This document shows positions 1-9,846 of a stretch of DNA of 64,000 nt, piece by piece. Every line of letters starts with the position of its first letter. Position 1 is the stretch's first letter. The stretch comes from Rhodobacter viridis (GTDB taxonomy: Bacteria; Pseudomonadota; Alphaproteobacteria; Rhodobacterales; Rhodobacteraceae), in NCBI RefSeq assembly GCF_003217355.1, contig NZ_QJTK01000006.1:124001-188000 (forward strand), given 5' to 3'. The notes beneath the pieces are model-generated. The model had not been told where the DNA came from, made no database searches, and saw nothing but the letters and a program-made list of their open reading frames with translations. A program made the position numbers and the translations under genes.

Positions 1-1229
1 AGGTACGGCAACAATTTGCCACCGGCGAAGTCGGCCGCGACAAGCTGATGGCGGCCGAGATGGCCTCCTATCACGGGCCGGGCACCTGCACCTTTTACGG
101 CACCGCGAACACGAACCAGATGCTGATGGAGGTGATGGGCCTGCATCTGCCGGGCGCAAGCTTCGTCAACCCGCACACCCCCCTGCGCGATGCGCTGACG
201 GTGGCGGGCGCGCATCGGGTAGCGGCGATCACCGCGCTGGGGGAAAACGCACTGCCGGTCGGGCATCTCCTGGACGAGCGCGCCTTCGTCAACGGCCTTG
301 TCGGGCTGATGGCCACGGGCGGCTCGACGAACCTCGTGCTGCACCTGCCCGCGATGGCGCGCGCGGCGGGGATCGAGCTCGATCTCGAGGATTTCGACGA
401 CATTTCTGCCACCGTGCCGCTGATGGCCAAGGTCTATCCGAACGGGCTGGCCGACGTGAACGCCTTCCACGCCGCGGGCGGTCTGCAATTCCTGATCCGC
501 CACCTTTTGCGCGCGGGGCTACTGCACGCCGATGTGAACACCGTCGCCGGGCCCGGCCTGGCGCGCTACACTCAGGACGCAAAACTGATCGAGGGCCGCC
601 TGACCTGGGTCGAAGGCCCGGAAGACAGCCTCAACGACCGCATCCTGCGCCCCGCCGCCACCCCCTTCGCGGCGACGGGCGGGCTGAAGCACCTCGCGGG
701 AAATCTCGGTCGCGGCGTGATCAAGGTCTCGGCCGTGGCCCCCGACCGCCATGTGATCGAGGCTCCGGCCCGCGTCTTCGAAAGTCAGGACGCGGTGAAG
801 GACGCCTTCAAACGCGGCGAATTCACCCGTGATACCGTCGTCGTCGTGCGCTTTCAGGGGCCGCAGGCGAACGGGATGCCGGAACTGCATTCGCTGACGC
901 CCACCCTGTCGGTGCTGCAAGACCGCGGCCTGCGCGTCGCCCTGGTCACCGATGGACGGATGTCGGGCGCCTCCGGCAAGGTGCCCGCCGCGATCCATGT
1001 CAGCCCCGAAGCCGCCTGTGGCGGACCTTTGGCGCGGCTCCTCGACGGCGATCTGATCCGGCTCGATGCCGACACCGGCACGCTCACCTGCCTGACCGAA
1101 GGCTTCGAGACCCGCGCTCCGGCCACGCCGGATCTGAGCGCCAATCGCACGGGTCTTGGCCGTGAACTCTTCGAGACGTTCCGCCGCAACACCGGCCCTG
1201 CCACCTCCGGCGCGTCCGTGATAGTGTGA
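1..1229 (+). CDS. edd: 6-phosphogluconate dehydratase, 5' truncated by window edge
   Basis: C-terminal two thirds of Edd, which converts 6-phosphogluconate to 2-keto-3-deoxy-6-phosphogluconate in the Entner-Doudoroff pathway. The frame (codons from base 3) is open to the window edge, so the start lies upstream. The first visible residues VRQQF run into the IlvD/Edd signature [15 protein letters not shown], whose cysteine is an Fe-S cluster ligand. The later [14 protein letters not shown] motif is also typical of the family. About 408 residues are visible of an expected ~600. It is followed 94 bp later by eda on the same strand, with a palindromic element between them, so the two are probably cotranscribed. 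Confidence 0.96.
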   Translation, partial: VRQQFATGEVGRDKLMAAEMASYHGPGTCTFYGTANTNQMLMEVMGLHLPGASFVNPHTPLRDALTVAGAHRVAAITALGENALPVGHLLDERAFVNGLVGLMATGGSTNLVLHLPAMARAAGIELDLEDFDDISATVPLMAKVYPNGLADVNAFHAAGGLQFLIRHLLRAGLLHADVNTVAGPGLARYTQDAKLIEGRLTWVEGPEDSLNDRILRPAATPFAATGGLKHLAGNLGRGVIKVSAVAPDRHVIEAPARVFESQDAVKDAFKRGEFTRDTVVVVRFQGPQANGMPELHSLTPTLSVLQDRGLRVALVTDGRMSGASGKVPAAIHVSPEAACGGPLARLLDGDLIRLDADTGTLTCLTEGFETRAPATPDLSANRTGLGRELFETFRRNTGPATSGASVIV

Positions 1230-1237
1230 CGGCAGAA

Positions 1238-1288
1238 GCGTATTTGGACCAAGAAAAAGACCGCAGCTTTTTCTTGGCGAAAATACGC
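1238..1288. repeat. TATTT/CAAG palindromic element, copy 1 (class A, core only)
   Basis: Imperfect inverted repeat: left arm GCGTATTTGGACCAAGAAAA, right arm beginning CTTTTTCTTGG and ending AAATACGC, loop of about 7 nt. It lies between edd and eda. This copy lacks the GC-rich flanking hairpins of the longer copies. As RNA it would be a long stem and could separate or stabilise the edd and eda parts of a transcript. Confidence 0.85.
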
Positions 1289-1323
1289 ACTTAGCCAAAT
1301 TCAATCGCCTCAGGAGGCCCCTC

Positions 1324-1977
1324 ATGACCCCCACCGCCCAATCCGCGAAAGCGCGCGAAATCTGCGCGCTTGCCCCTATCGTGCCCGTGATCGTGGTGCA
1401 GGACGTGGCCCATGCCCAGCCGCTGGCCAAGGCGCTGGTGGCGGGCGGGCTGAAAGCGCTGGAAGTGACGCTGCGCAGCGCCTGTGCGCTCGACGCGATC
1501 CGCGCCATGGTCGATGTCGAAGGCGGGGTCGTGGGCGCAGGCACGCTGTTGACGCCAGCCGATGTGAAAGCCGCGAAGGCCGCAGGCGCGCAATTCGGCG
1601 TCGCCCCGGGGCTGACCGAAAGCCTGGTGAAAGCCTGCGAAGACGAGGGCCTGCCGCTTCTGCCCGGCGCGGTCACCGCCTCGGAAGTGATGCGGGCGCT
1701 GGAACTCGGTTTCGACATGCTGAAATTTTTCCCCGCCGAGACCTCGGGCGGGGCGGCTGCGCTCAAAGCCCTTGCCGGGCCGCTGCCGAAAGTCTCGTTC
1801 TGCCCGACCGGCGGGGTGAGCCTGAAGAATGCGCGCGATTACCTGACCCTGCCGAACGTCATGTGCGTCGGCGGCTCCTGGGTCGCGCCGCAGGGCATGA
1901 TGAGCGCGGGCAACTGGAGCGCGATCGAAGCGCTGGCCGCCGATGCGGCCGCGCTGTCACGCGCGACGCTCGGCTGA
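1324..1977 (+). CDS. eda: KDPG aldolase (2-dehydro-3-deoxy-phosphogluconate aldolase)
   Basis: 217-residue class I aldolase that splits KDPG into pyruvate and glyceraldehyde 3-phosphate, the second Entner-Doudoroff step. The Schiff-base lysine is K134 in FDMLKFFPAE, and E47 in LEVTLRS matches the general acid/base glutamate (E45 and K133 in E. coli). Length is normal for the family. The start is supported by CAGGAGG 7 nt upstream of the ATG. It follows edd, so the two enzymes of the pathway are encoded together. It ends directly against the convergent small gene at 1978. Confidence 0.97.
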   Translation: MTPTAQSAKAREICALAPIVPVIVVQDVAHAQPLAKALVAGGLKALEVTLRSACALDAIRAMVDVEGGVVGAGTLLTPADVKAAKAAGAQFGVAPGLTESLVKACEDEGLPLLPGAVTASEVMRALELGFDMLKFFPAETSGGAAALKALAGPLPKVSFCPTGGVSLKNARDYLTLPNVMCVGGSWVAPQGMMSAGNWSAIEALAADAAALSRATLG

Positions 1978-2247
1978 TCAGACGGAAACCCGACCCGCCC
2001 GGCCACCGCGTCGGGCGGGCGGCGCTTCGGCGCTTGCCAGACCTTCGGCCAGCACTTCCGACATCGGATGGCTGGCATCCCCGCCATAGCTCGACAGCAC
2101 CGTGCGCATCGCCTCGGTCTGATCCGTGCTCGGCGCCAGGCTCAGCGCCCAGTCCAGAAAGATCGAGCGGCATTCGATGCCGCCGATCCCCTCGATGCGG
2201 TAGCTTTCGCGAATAAGGCCCTTGGGGTCGGCCAGTTTCAGATCCAT
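1978..2247 (-). CDS. Small conserved hypothetical protein downstream of glnE
   Basis: 89 residues beginning MDLKLADPKGLIRESYRIEG, with a basic, Arg/Gly-rich C-terminus. I recognise it as a small protein found in related Rhodobacterales but know no function. I chose the ATG at 2247 because GGGAAGA precedes it; an in-frame ATG at 2262, touching the glnE stop, is the alternative. It is almost certainly translated with glnE. Its stop abuts the eda stop tail to tail. No transmembrane segment or signal peptide is visible. Confidence 0.7.
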   Translation of the reverse strand: MDLKLADPKGLIRESYRIEGIGGIECRSIFLDWALSLAPSTDQTEAMRTVLSSYGGDASHPMSEVLAEGLASAEAPPARRGGRAGRVSV

Positions 2248-2263
2248 CACACGTCTTCCCATG

Positions 2264-5035
2264 TCAGGTGAGCGCCTTCTCGACGAGCGCAGCCACTTCG
2301 GATGTGGTGCGCTCGAGCCGTTCGGCAAGGGTCGCAAGGCTGTCTTCCCCGGCTTCGCGCAACAAAAACGCCCGACCGCCCTCGCCCACCGTCTCCAGAT
2401 CGAGCGGCTTGTCGGTCAAAAGCCGCCCCCCCGCCTGCAAGCGCCACAACAGCCGATAGGCCGAGGCGAGCCTCTCGCCCTCCTCCTTGGTGACGAAGCC
2501 ATGCCGTGGACCGATGCGCAGCTGCGCCTCGACCTTGCGGGCGGGCTCGGCGGCGCGCAGCGCGAAGCTTTGCGCCAGCAACTCAATATCCTGCAAGCGG
2601 CCGGGGCCGATCTTCGCCTCCCAGGCGCCATCGGGGGCCTTGGCGGCAAAGATCCGCGCCCGCATCTCGGCCAGATCCGGCATCACCTTGGGATCGCAGC
2701 CCTTTTCGGCCAGAACCGCCAGCCGCACCGCCTCAACATCGGCGCCAAGGCTCGCATCGCCCGCCAGCACCCGCGCCCGCGTCAGCGCCAGATGCTCCCA
2801 GGTCCAGGCCTCGGTCCTCTGATAGTCGCGGAAACTTTCGAGCGAGACCGCCACCGGCCCGCCGCGCCCCGAGGGGCGCAGCCGCATGTCGACCTCGTAA
2901 AGCCGCCCCTCGGGCATCGGCGCGGTCAGCGCGGTGATGAAGGCCTGCGTCAGCCGGGCGAAATATTGCCGCGTCGCCAAGGGCTTCGGCCCTTCCGAGC
3001 TTTCCGCGCCCTGCGCGTCATAGATCATGATCAGATCAAGATCCGAGGCCGCATTGAGCCGCTCGGCCCCAAGCGAGCCCATGCCCAGCACGACCGCGCC
3101 GCGCCCGGGCGGCTGGCCATGCTTGCGGGCGAATTCCGCCACCACCTCGGGCCAGAGACCCGACACGGCCGTGCCCGCGATATCGGCATAGCATTTCGCC
3201 GCCTCGGCTGCGTCGACCAGCCCGCGCAGGTGATGCACACCGACGCGGAAGCGGAACTCCTTCGCCCAACGCCTTGCCGCATCAAGCTTTTTCTCGTAGT
3301 CCGGCACCGCCGCCAAGGTCGTGCGGAAAGTCTCGGCCAAAGCCTCGGCGCCCGGCCAGGCGGCAAAGAAACTGCCGCCGATCACCGCATCGAAGACGCC
3401 CGGATTGCGGCTCAGATGCGCGGCGAGGCCCGGCGCAGTGGCGCAGATATCGACGATCAGATCGATCAGCGAGGGATTGGCCTCGAAGAGCGAGAACAGC
3501 TGCACCCCCGCGGGCAGACGCGCCAGAAAGCCGTCGAACTGGCGCAGCGCCTCCTCGGGGCTGGCCGCGCGGTCCATCCGCTTCAGGATCTCGGGCTCGA
3601 TGCGTCGGAAAATCGCCTGCGCCCGTTCGGAGCGCAGCGCCGGATACAGCTGCCAGCTCTCGACGATCGCCTCGGCCTCGGGACTGAGCGTGGGCCGCGC
3701 CACCACCTCCGACGGCGCAAAGAACGCGCCCGTCAGCGCCTCGACCCGGATCAGCCGCGCCTTCAGCCGCGCGGTCCAGGCCTCGGTATCGCCTTCGCCC
3801 ATCATCCGCGCGATGCGCGCGATCCCCTCGGGCGAGGTCGGCATCAGCTGCGTCTGCGCATCGTTCACCATCTGGATGCGATGCTCGATCTCGCGGTGCT
3901 CGCGGTAGTGATCGGTCAGCTCGCGCGCCACATCGGGCGGCACCCAGCCCTTGACGGCGAGTTTTGCGAGGCCCCCGACGGTGGTGCGGTCGCGCAGATC
4001 GGCGTCGCGCCCGCCCGCGATCAACTGCCGGGTCTGGGTGAAGAATTCGATCTCGCGGATGCCGCCCTGCCCGAGCTTCATGTTATGCCCGGACACCTCG
4101 ATCGCGCCGCCAAGCCCCTTGTGGGCGCGAATCCGCAGCCGCATGTCATGCGCATCCTGAATCGCCGCGAAATCCAGATGCTTGCGCCAGACGAAGGGCG
4201 TCAGCGCGCGCAGGAACTTCTCGCCCGCCGCGATGTCGCCGCCGCAAGCCCGCGCCTTGATATAGGCCGCCCGCTCCCAGGTCCGGCCCTCGGATTCGTA
4301 GTAAAGCTCGGCCGCCCCCATCGAGATGCAGACCGGCGTCACCGAGGCATCGGGGCGCAGCCGCAGATCGGTGCGGAACACATAGCCTTCGGAGGTGATG
4401 TCATTGATCAGCGCCGACATCTTCCGCGTGACGCGGATAAAGGCGGCGCGGGCGTCCATCCGGTCATCGGGGGCGAATTGCGTCTCGTCAAACAGGCAGA
4501 TCAGGTCGATGTCCGAGGAATAGTTGAGCTCGAACGCCCCCATCTTGCCCATCGCCAAAGCCACCATGCCCCCGGCGTGGGCGGCATCGTCTGGCCCCTT
4601 GCCCGGCAGCTTGCCGCGGCGGATCTCGTCGGCGACAAGGCGGCGCAGCGCCAGATCGACCGCCGTATCGGCGAGCGTCGTCAGCGCCTGCGTCACCCGC
4701 TCGAGCGACCAGACCCCGCCCAGATCCGCGAGCGCGATCAAAAGCGCGAGTCGCCGCTTCGCCCGGCGCAACTCGGCGCCCAGCGCGTCCAGCTCGACCT
4801 GCTGCAGCCGGGCGATTTCCGCCGCGAAAGCGGCCTCGATCGGGCCCGAGAGCGCCGCGCGCGCCCATTCCGCCTCGCGCTCCAGAAGCCCCGCAAGAAA
4901 GGGCGAACAGCCCGCGGTTCCGGCGATCAGCGCCCGGATCTCGGGGCCGAAATCGCCATAACGGTCGACGACATCGGCGCCGCGGGCGGGATCAAAGGGA
5001 ATGGGCGTGCGGGTCAGGCGGGATGCAAGGCTCAT
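2264..5035 (-). CDS. glnE: Bifunctional glutamine synthetase adenylyltransferase/deadenylylase
   Basis: 923 residues, close to the usual ~950. GlnE controls glutamine synthetase by adding AMP when nitrogen is abundant and removing it when nitrogen is scarce, under PII control. Two nucleotidyltransferase domains are visible: an N-terminal adenylyl-removing domain with NYSSDIDLICLFDE near residue 173, and a C-terminal adenylylating domain with GMGSLGAERLNAASDLDLI near residue 660. Both keep the paired acidic metal ligands (DxD). The start MSLASRLTRTP fits the family. A small gene follows within a few bases. Confidence 0.96.
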   Translation of the reverse strand: MSLASRLTRTPIPFDPARGADVVDRYGDFGPEIRALIAGTAGCSPFLAGLLEREAEWARAALSGPIEAAFAAEIARLQQVELDALGAELRRAKRRLALLIALADLGGVWSLERVTQALTTLADTAVDLALRRLVADEIRRGKLPGKGPDDAAHAGGMVALAMGKMGAFELNYSSDIDLICLFDETQFAPDDRMDARAAFIRVTRKMSALINDITSEGYVFRTDLRLRPDASVTPVCISMGAAELYYESEGRTWERAAYIKARACGGDIAAGEKFLRALTPFVWRKHLDFAAIQDAHDMRLRIRAHKGLGGAIEVSGHNMKLGQGGIREIEFFTQTRQLIAGGRDADLRDRTTVGGLAKLAVKGWVPPDVARELTDHYREHREIEHRIQMVNDAQTQLMPTSPEGIARIARMMGEGDTEAWTARLKARLIRVEALTGAFFAPSEVVARPTLSPEAEAIVESWQLYPALRSERAQAIFRRIEPEILKRMDRAASPEEALRQFDGFLARLPAGVQLFSLFEANPSLIDLIVDICATAPGLAAHLSRNPGVFDAVIGGSFFAAWPGAEALAETFRTTLAAVPDYEKKLDAARRWAKEFRFRVGVHHLRGLVDAAEAAKCYADIAGTAVSGLWPEVVAEFARKHGQPPGRGAVVLGMGSLGAERLNAASDLDLIMIYDAQGAESSEGPKPLATRQYFARLTQAFITALTAPMPEGRLYEVDMRLRPSGRGGPVAVSLESFRDYQRTEAWTWEHLALTRARVLAGDASLGADVEAVRLAVLAEKGCDPKVMPDLAEMRARIFAAKAPDGAWEAKIGPGRLQDIELLAQSFALRAAEPARKVEAQLRIGPRHGFVTKEEGERLASAYRLLWRLQAGGRLLTDKPLDLETVGEGGRAFLLREAGEDSLATLAERLERTTSEVAALVEKALT

Positions 5036-5086
5036 GGCGCCAGACTAACCAGCGCTCAGCGCCGGTCAATGGGGCGAGAAGGCTTG

Positions 5087-5145
5087 CGCTTTTCCTTGGC
5101 AAAATACGCCCGGGGGGTGCGGGGGGCGGAGCCACCCGCCCGGTC
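5087..5145. repeat. TATTT/CAAG palindromic element, copy 2 (class A, right half only)
   Basis: Only the right arm (CTTTTCCTTGGCAAAATACGC) and its GC-rich flank (CCCGGGGGGTGCGGGG...) are present; no matching TATTT arm lies upstream. It sits in the 413-bp gap between the divergent glnE and DUF2852 genes. It looks like a truncated copy of the family. Apart from this half element and the two operator-like repeats, I see nothing else in the gap. Confidence 0.7.
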
Positions 5146-5353
5146 GCCGGGGCCGAAGGCCGCGGCGAAACCACCTGCCCCGCCGTCAACTCCCCGGCGT
5201 CAAGGCTCCGCGCCGCCGGTCTGCCGCGGCGGCGCGGATCTCTGGACACTCGTTACTCCAGCCAGACCGTGCACAACCAGCCCCCGAGATGGCCCGCAAC
5301 CTAAACGAGACGGCCATCTCGCCCAACACCCTTGTTGCCGCAGCCCTGTCCGA

Positions 5354-5372
5354 ATGTAAAAAAGATTTACAT
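5354..5372. promoter_or_regulatory. Operator-like 19-bp inverted repeat (distal)
   Basis: Perfect inverted repeat ATGTAAA-AAAGA-TTTACAT, 77 bp upstream of the DUF2852 start. It has the same geometry (7-bp arms, 5-bp spacer) and the same outer bases as the repeat at 5412, giving the joint pattern ATGTRAA-N5-TTYACAT. Two matching sites in one short promoter region suggest a dimeric repressor or activator, which I cannot name. Confidence 0.65.
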
Positions 5373-5411
5373 CGGCTCTTGAAGCGCGCGGGCGTCTTCC
5401 CATCTTCCGTA

Positions 5412-5430
5412 ATGTGAAACGCATTCACAT
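5412..5430. promoter_or_regulatory. Operator-like 19-bp inverted repeat (proximal)
   Basis: Perfect inverted repeat ATGTGAA-ACGCA-TTCACAT, centred 58 bp from the upstream sister site and ending 18 bp before the DUF2852 ATG. A weak promoter candidate (TTGAAG at 5379, CATCTT at 5401, 16-bp spacer) lies between the two sites, so a protein bound at both could bracket the promoter. The promoter assignment is tentative; the repeats are seen directly. Confidence 0.65.
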
Positions 5431-5448
5431 CCAACCCCGGAGGGACCC

Positions 5449-5895
5449 ATGACCTATACCGCCGCCGCCCCCGACAACCCCGGCACGATCACCCGCACGC
5501 TGAACTGGCTCGATGACCGCGGCCCGATGAGCTGGATCGTCGTGATGATCGGCTCCTTCATCTTCGCAGGCCCGCTCGGCCTTCTGGTCTTGGGCTTCAT
5601 CCTGATGACCGGCCGCTTCCGCTCGGCCCGCTGCCGCACCCGCGCCGGGTTCGGCCCGCGCTTTGGCCGCGGCTATGCCTTCCACGCGATGCGCCCGACC
5701 GGCAATGCCGCCTTCGACGCCTATCGCTCGGACATGCTGGCCCGCCTCGAACGCGAACAGGAAGAGTTCGAATCCTTCCTGATCCGGCTGCGTGAAGCCC
5801 GCGACAAGGCCGAGTTCGACCAATACATGGAAGAACGCGCCCGCGCCGCCGCTGCCCCGGTGCCCACCACCGATGCCGACGCGCGCAAGGCCTGA
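5449..5895 (+). CDS. DUF2852-family small membrane protein
   Basis: 148 residues. One hydrophobic segment at roughly residues 27-50 contains FAGPLGLLVLGFILM, the DUF2852-like core. It is followed by a cytoplasmic-looking tail rich in charged residues (EREQEEFESFLIRLREARDK) that probably forms a helix or coiled coil. The function of the family is unknown. CGGAGGGACCC before the ATG is a good ribosome site. The gene stands alone behind two identical-geometry inverted repeats, so it is probably under dedicated regulation. Confidence 0.8.
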   Translation: MTYTAAAPDNPGTITRTLNWLDDRGPMSWIVVMIGSFIFAGPLGLLVLGFILMTGRFRSARCRTRAGFGPRFGRGYAFHAMRPTGNAAFDAYRSDMLARLEREQEEFESFLIRLREARDKAEFDQYMEERARAAAAPVPTTDADARKA

Positions 5896-6060
5896 CGCCG
5901 CCTCCGGCAGGGCCGCCCCGGCCCGCCGCTCTGACAGCAGGCCCTGCCCGACCGGGCGGGGTCGTTGCCGCGCTTTCGAAGGAAATCCTTGGCGCGCGGC
6001 CCACGCTTTGATAGCTTAGAGGGGCCTCGATCACCTTCGACGCGTCAGCCCCCGGACCTC

Positions 6061-6882
6061 ATGCGCCATTCGCTTCCGCTTGCACCGCAATTTTATGTGA
6101 CGGCCCCGCAGCCCTGCCCCTATCTGGAGGGGAGGTCGGAACGCAAGCTTTTCACCGCGCTGCAAGGCGAAGGCGCGGAGAAATTGAACAACGCGCTGTC
6201 GCGGCAGGGCTTTCGTCGCTCGCAGAACGTGCTCTACCGGCCGTCCTGCGCCGATTGCTCGGCCTGCCTGTCGGCGCGAATCCGCGTCGCGGATTTCGAG
6301 CCGACGCGGACCCAGCGCAAGGTGCTCAACCGGAATGCGCATCTCAAGCGCACCGCGACCAGCCCCTGGGCCACCGAGGAACAATTCGCCCTCTTCCGCC
6401 GCTATCTGGATGCGCGGCATGCCGATGGCGGCATGGCCGACATGGATATCTTCGAATTCGCCGCGATGATCGAGGAAACGCCGGTGAAGACCCGCGTGAT
6501 CGAATACCGCGATGGCCGGGTCGAGACCGGCCCCCGCCCGCTGACCGCCGTCTGCCTGACCGATGTGCTCGATGACGGCGTGAGCATGGTCTACAGCTTT
6601 TACGACCCCGACCAGATCGACATGAGCCTTGGCACGCATCTGATCCTCGATCATGTCGCCATCGCGCGCCGGGCGGGCCTTCCTTACGTCTATCTGGGCT
6701 ACTGGGTCCCCGGCTCGCGCAAGATGGGCTACAAGGCGAAATTCTCGGCGCTGGAAATCTTCAAGGCCGGGCGCTGGCAACCGATCGGCGATCCCGAGGA
6801 TCACTCGGGCGAGACGCATCCGCTCTCGGTCGATCCGATCGCCGAACAGGTCGCGCGAATCCAGCTGCCCGACATGCGCTGA
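6061..6882 (+). CDS. bpt: Aspartate/glutamate leucyltransferase (bacterial arginyltransferase-like)
   Basis: 273 residues. Bpt transfers leucine from Leu-tRNA to proteins with N-terminal Asp or Glu, marking them for ClpSAP degradation (N-end rule). It has the N-terminal CPYL segment and the [12 protein letters not shown] cysteine cluster of the ATE N-terminal domain, then the C-terminal acyltransferase part with [19 protein letters not shown] chose the ATG at 6061 because [12 protein letters not shown] fits the family start and an in-frame upstream ATG would add an unrelated basic extension. The ribosome site is weak. Confidence 0.93.
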   Translation: MRHSLPLAPQFYVTAPQPCPYLEGRSERKLFTALQGEGAEKLNNALSRQGFRRSQNVLYRPSCADCSACLSARIRVADFEPTRTQRKVLNRNAHLKRTATSPWATEEQFALFRRYLDARHADGGMADMDIFEFAAMIEETPVKTRVIEYRDGRVETGPRPLTAVCLTDVLDDGVSMVYSFYDPDQIDMSLGTHLILDHVAIARRAGLPYVYLGYWVPGSRKMGYKAKFSALEIFKAGRWQPIGDPEDHSGETHPLSVDPIAEQVARIQLPDMR

Positions 6883-7039
6883 GCGAAACGCTGCCCTGCA
6901 CTGCCTGCAGATGCGGCAGTTCGGCGCAGATCCTTCCACTCTGACGCGAGTCTCCGTTCATCTGGTCATGTTTTCGGACCGATTTGCGCAATTTTGCTGC
7001 GCGACGTCTGGACAGAGTTGCGCCGCGATGCCAGTTTGA

Positions 7040-8206
<1,167 letters not shown>

Positions 8207-8224
8207 GCCCGCCTGCAACCGATC

Positions 8225-8258
8225 GGCCCCGGGGGAAACCTCGGGGCCTTTTTCTTTT
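8225..8258 (+). terminator. Rho-independent terminator after takP
   Basis: Stem GGCCCCG / CGGGGCC with a GC-rich loop, followed by TTTTTCTTTT. It lies 18 nt after the takP stop and ends a monocistronic transcript. Confidence 0.9.
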
Positions 8259-8302
8259 CGCCCCCTCGCCCTAGATAGGCCGAAGACACGAAAGGAGACC
8301 CC

Positions 8303-9073
8303 ATGCCCGGCATTCTGATCACCGGCGGCGCGAAGCGGATCGGCGCCGAGATGGCACGGGGGTTCGCCGCCCGCGGCTTTCGCGTGGTGCTGCATTACAA
8401 CAGCTCGTCGACCGAGGCCGAGGCGCTGGCGGGTGAGTTGAACCGCACGGGCGAGATCTGCCGTCTGGTGCAGGGCGACCTGTCCGACGCAGCCGCGGTG
8501 CAGCGGGTCTTCGACGTGGCCGAGGGTTTTCTGGGCCGGGTGCATGTGCTCTTGAACAACGCCTCGAACTTCATGAACGACGACATCTTCAGCCTGAGCG
8601 ATGCGAAGATGGATGCGCATTTCGCGGTGAACCTGAAGGCGCCCTTGGCGCTCGCCGCGCGGATGGCGGCGCAGGACATGGGCGGAGAAGATGCGCTGAT
8701 CCTGAACATGCTCGACAACAAGGTGCTGGCGCTGAACCCGGATTTCTTCTCCTACACGCTCTCGAAAGCGGCGCTGCATGCCGCGACAGAGATGCTGGCG
8801 ATGCGCTTTGGCGGCTGCCCGCGGGTCAATGGCATCGCCCCGGCGATCACGCTGATTTCCGGCAAGCAGACCCCGGAGAATTTCGAGAAATCAAGCCGCA
8901 TCAACCCCTTGGGCATTCAGGTTCAACCGGCTGATCTGGTGCGCACCGCGCTTTACTTCTGGGATGCCAAGGGGATGACCGGCGAGGTGATCGCGGTCGA
9001 TGGCGGCCAGACGCTGTGGCAGCTGCCGCGCGACGTGGCGTTTTTGGTGAAAGAGGGATATGTGCATGGCTGA
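8303..9073 (+). CDS. folM: SDR pteridine reductase-like protein (FolM type)
   Basis: 256-residue short-chain dehydrogenase/reductase. The cofactor loop is TGGAKRIG rather than the common TGxxxGIG, which is typical of pteridine reductases and FolM. The catalytic YTLSK is present. FolM reduces dihydromonapterin (and weakly dihydrofolate) with NADPH. Its gene overlaps folB, supporting a pterin role. GGAGACCCC precedes the ATG. A general SDR role cannot be excluded, but the loop and neighbour make FolM the best call. Confidence 0.8.
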   Translation: MPGILITGGAKRIGAEMARGFAARGFRVVLHYNSSSTEAEALAGELNRTGEICRLVQGDLSDAAAVQRVFDVAEGFLGRVHVLLNNASNFMNDDIFSLSDAKMDAHFAVNLKAPLALAARMAAQDMGGEDALILNMLDNKVLALNPDFFSYTLSKAALHAATEMLAMRFGGCPRVNGIAPAITLISGKQTPENFEKSSRINPLGIQVQPADLVRTALYFWDAKGMTGEVIAVDGGQTLWQLPRDVAFLVKEGYVHG

Positions 9074-9401
9074 TCTGATCATCCGCCTCGAAGAGCTTGA
9101 AATCACGATGTTTCTGGGCATCCACGACTTCGAGCGCGCGCGCATGCAGCGCGTTCTCGTCTCGGCCGAGATCACCGTGACCGGCACCGACTGGCAGGCC
9201 GGGCGCTTCTTCGATTACGACCGCGTGGCCGAATTCATCCGCTCCTTCAACGGCAGCCGGATCGACACGCAGGAAGAACTCGTCTCGCGCATTCATGCCT
9301 TCGTGCACGGGCTCGAAGGCGTCGCCCATGCCGCGATTTCCTCGAAGAAACCCGATGTCTACCCCGATGCGAAAGCCGTGGGCGTGGTGCTGCGCGGCTA
9401 A
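9066..9401 (+). CDS. folB: Dihydroneopterin aldolase/epimerase family (FolB/FolX)
   Basis: 111 residues covering the whole FolB fold (ELEITMFLGIHDFERARMQRV near the start). FolB makes 6-hydroxymethyl-dihydropterin for folate; the related FolX epimerises dihydroneopterin triphosphate toward monapterin. Sequence alone does not fully separate them. The gene overlaps folM by 8 bp. I chose the ATG at 9066 (MADLIIRL) because AGAGGG lies 8 nt upstream; another in-frame ATG is 6 bp earlier. Confidence 0.88.
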   Translation: MADLIIRLEELEITMFLGIHDFERARMQRVLVSAEITVTGTDWQAGRFFDYDRVAEFIRSFNGSRIDTQEELVSRIHAFVHGLEGVAHAAISSKKPDVYPDAKAVGVVLRG

Positions 9402-9466
9402 CCCGCCGCGTTGCGAGTGCCCCGCGGTTCTGCTAGCCTGATGCCACCACCCCGAAAGGCCCCCCG

Positions 9467-9781
9467 ATGTTCTACGTCATCGCCCTTTACATGATCCTGT
9501 CGCTTGGCCTGCTCTTTGGCGCGGCCGAACTGGAACGCCGGGCCATCACCGCGCGGCGTCGCGGTCCGAACGGTCGGGCCATGCTGACGGCGCTTCTGGT
9601 CTCGGCGCTGGCCTCGCTCGTGGTACTGGTGATCGGCGGCTTTGCCGAGGGCTGGATCTACATCCTGCATATTCTGGGCGGCTCGATCCTCTATCACGGC
9701 ATCATGGGCATCTCGCTGGTGCATGGGCTGCAAGAGGTTTCGGCCCGCACCGCCCGCGAACGCCTGCCCGCCCGCGCCTGA
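9467..9781 (+). CDS. Small three-helix membrane protein, unknown function
   Basis: 104 residues with hydrophobic segments at about residues 3-20, 42-60 and 64-84. The first is followed by a basic loop (ERRAITARRRG), consistent with a cytoplasmic loop. I do not recognise a family. GAAAGGCCCCCCG precedes the ATG. It lies between folB and a GH3 gene on the same strand, but gaps of 65 bp on each side give no firm operon assignment. Confidence 0.65.
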   Translation: MFYVIALYMILSLGLLFGAAELERRAITARRRGPNGRAMLTALLVSALASLVVLVIGGFAEGWIYILHILGGSILYHGIMGISLVHGLQEVSARTARERLPARA

Positions 9782-9846
9782 GCCTTTCCGCTTGCGCTAC
9801 GCCCCTTCGGGAGTAATCTGAGCCCACACAACCGGGGGGTCGGACC

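Noticed and set aside
2222-5359. 1045-codon open frame on the plus strand opposite glnE
   Set aside because: Its product is Arg/Pro/Gln-rich with no family features, while the minus strand encodes complete GlnE. High GC leaves antisense frames open.
5354-5430. PpsR/CrtJ sites upstream of the DUF2852 gene
   Set aside because: The TGT and ACA are 11 bp apart, not the 12 of the PpsR/CrtJ pattern.
4992-5434. Small minus-strand open frames in the glnE-DUF2852 gap
   Set aside because: No ribosome sites or recognisable product; they overlap the operator repeats and a half palindromic element.
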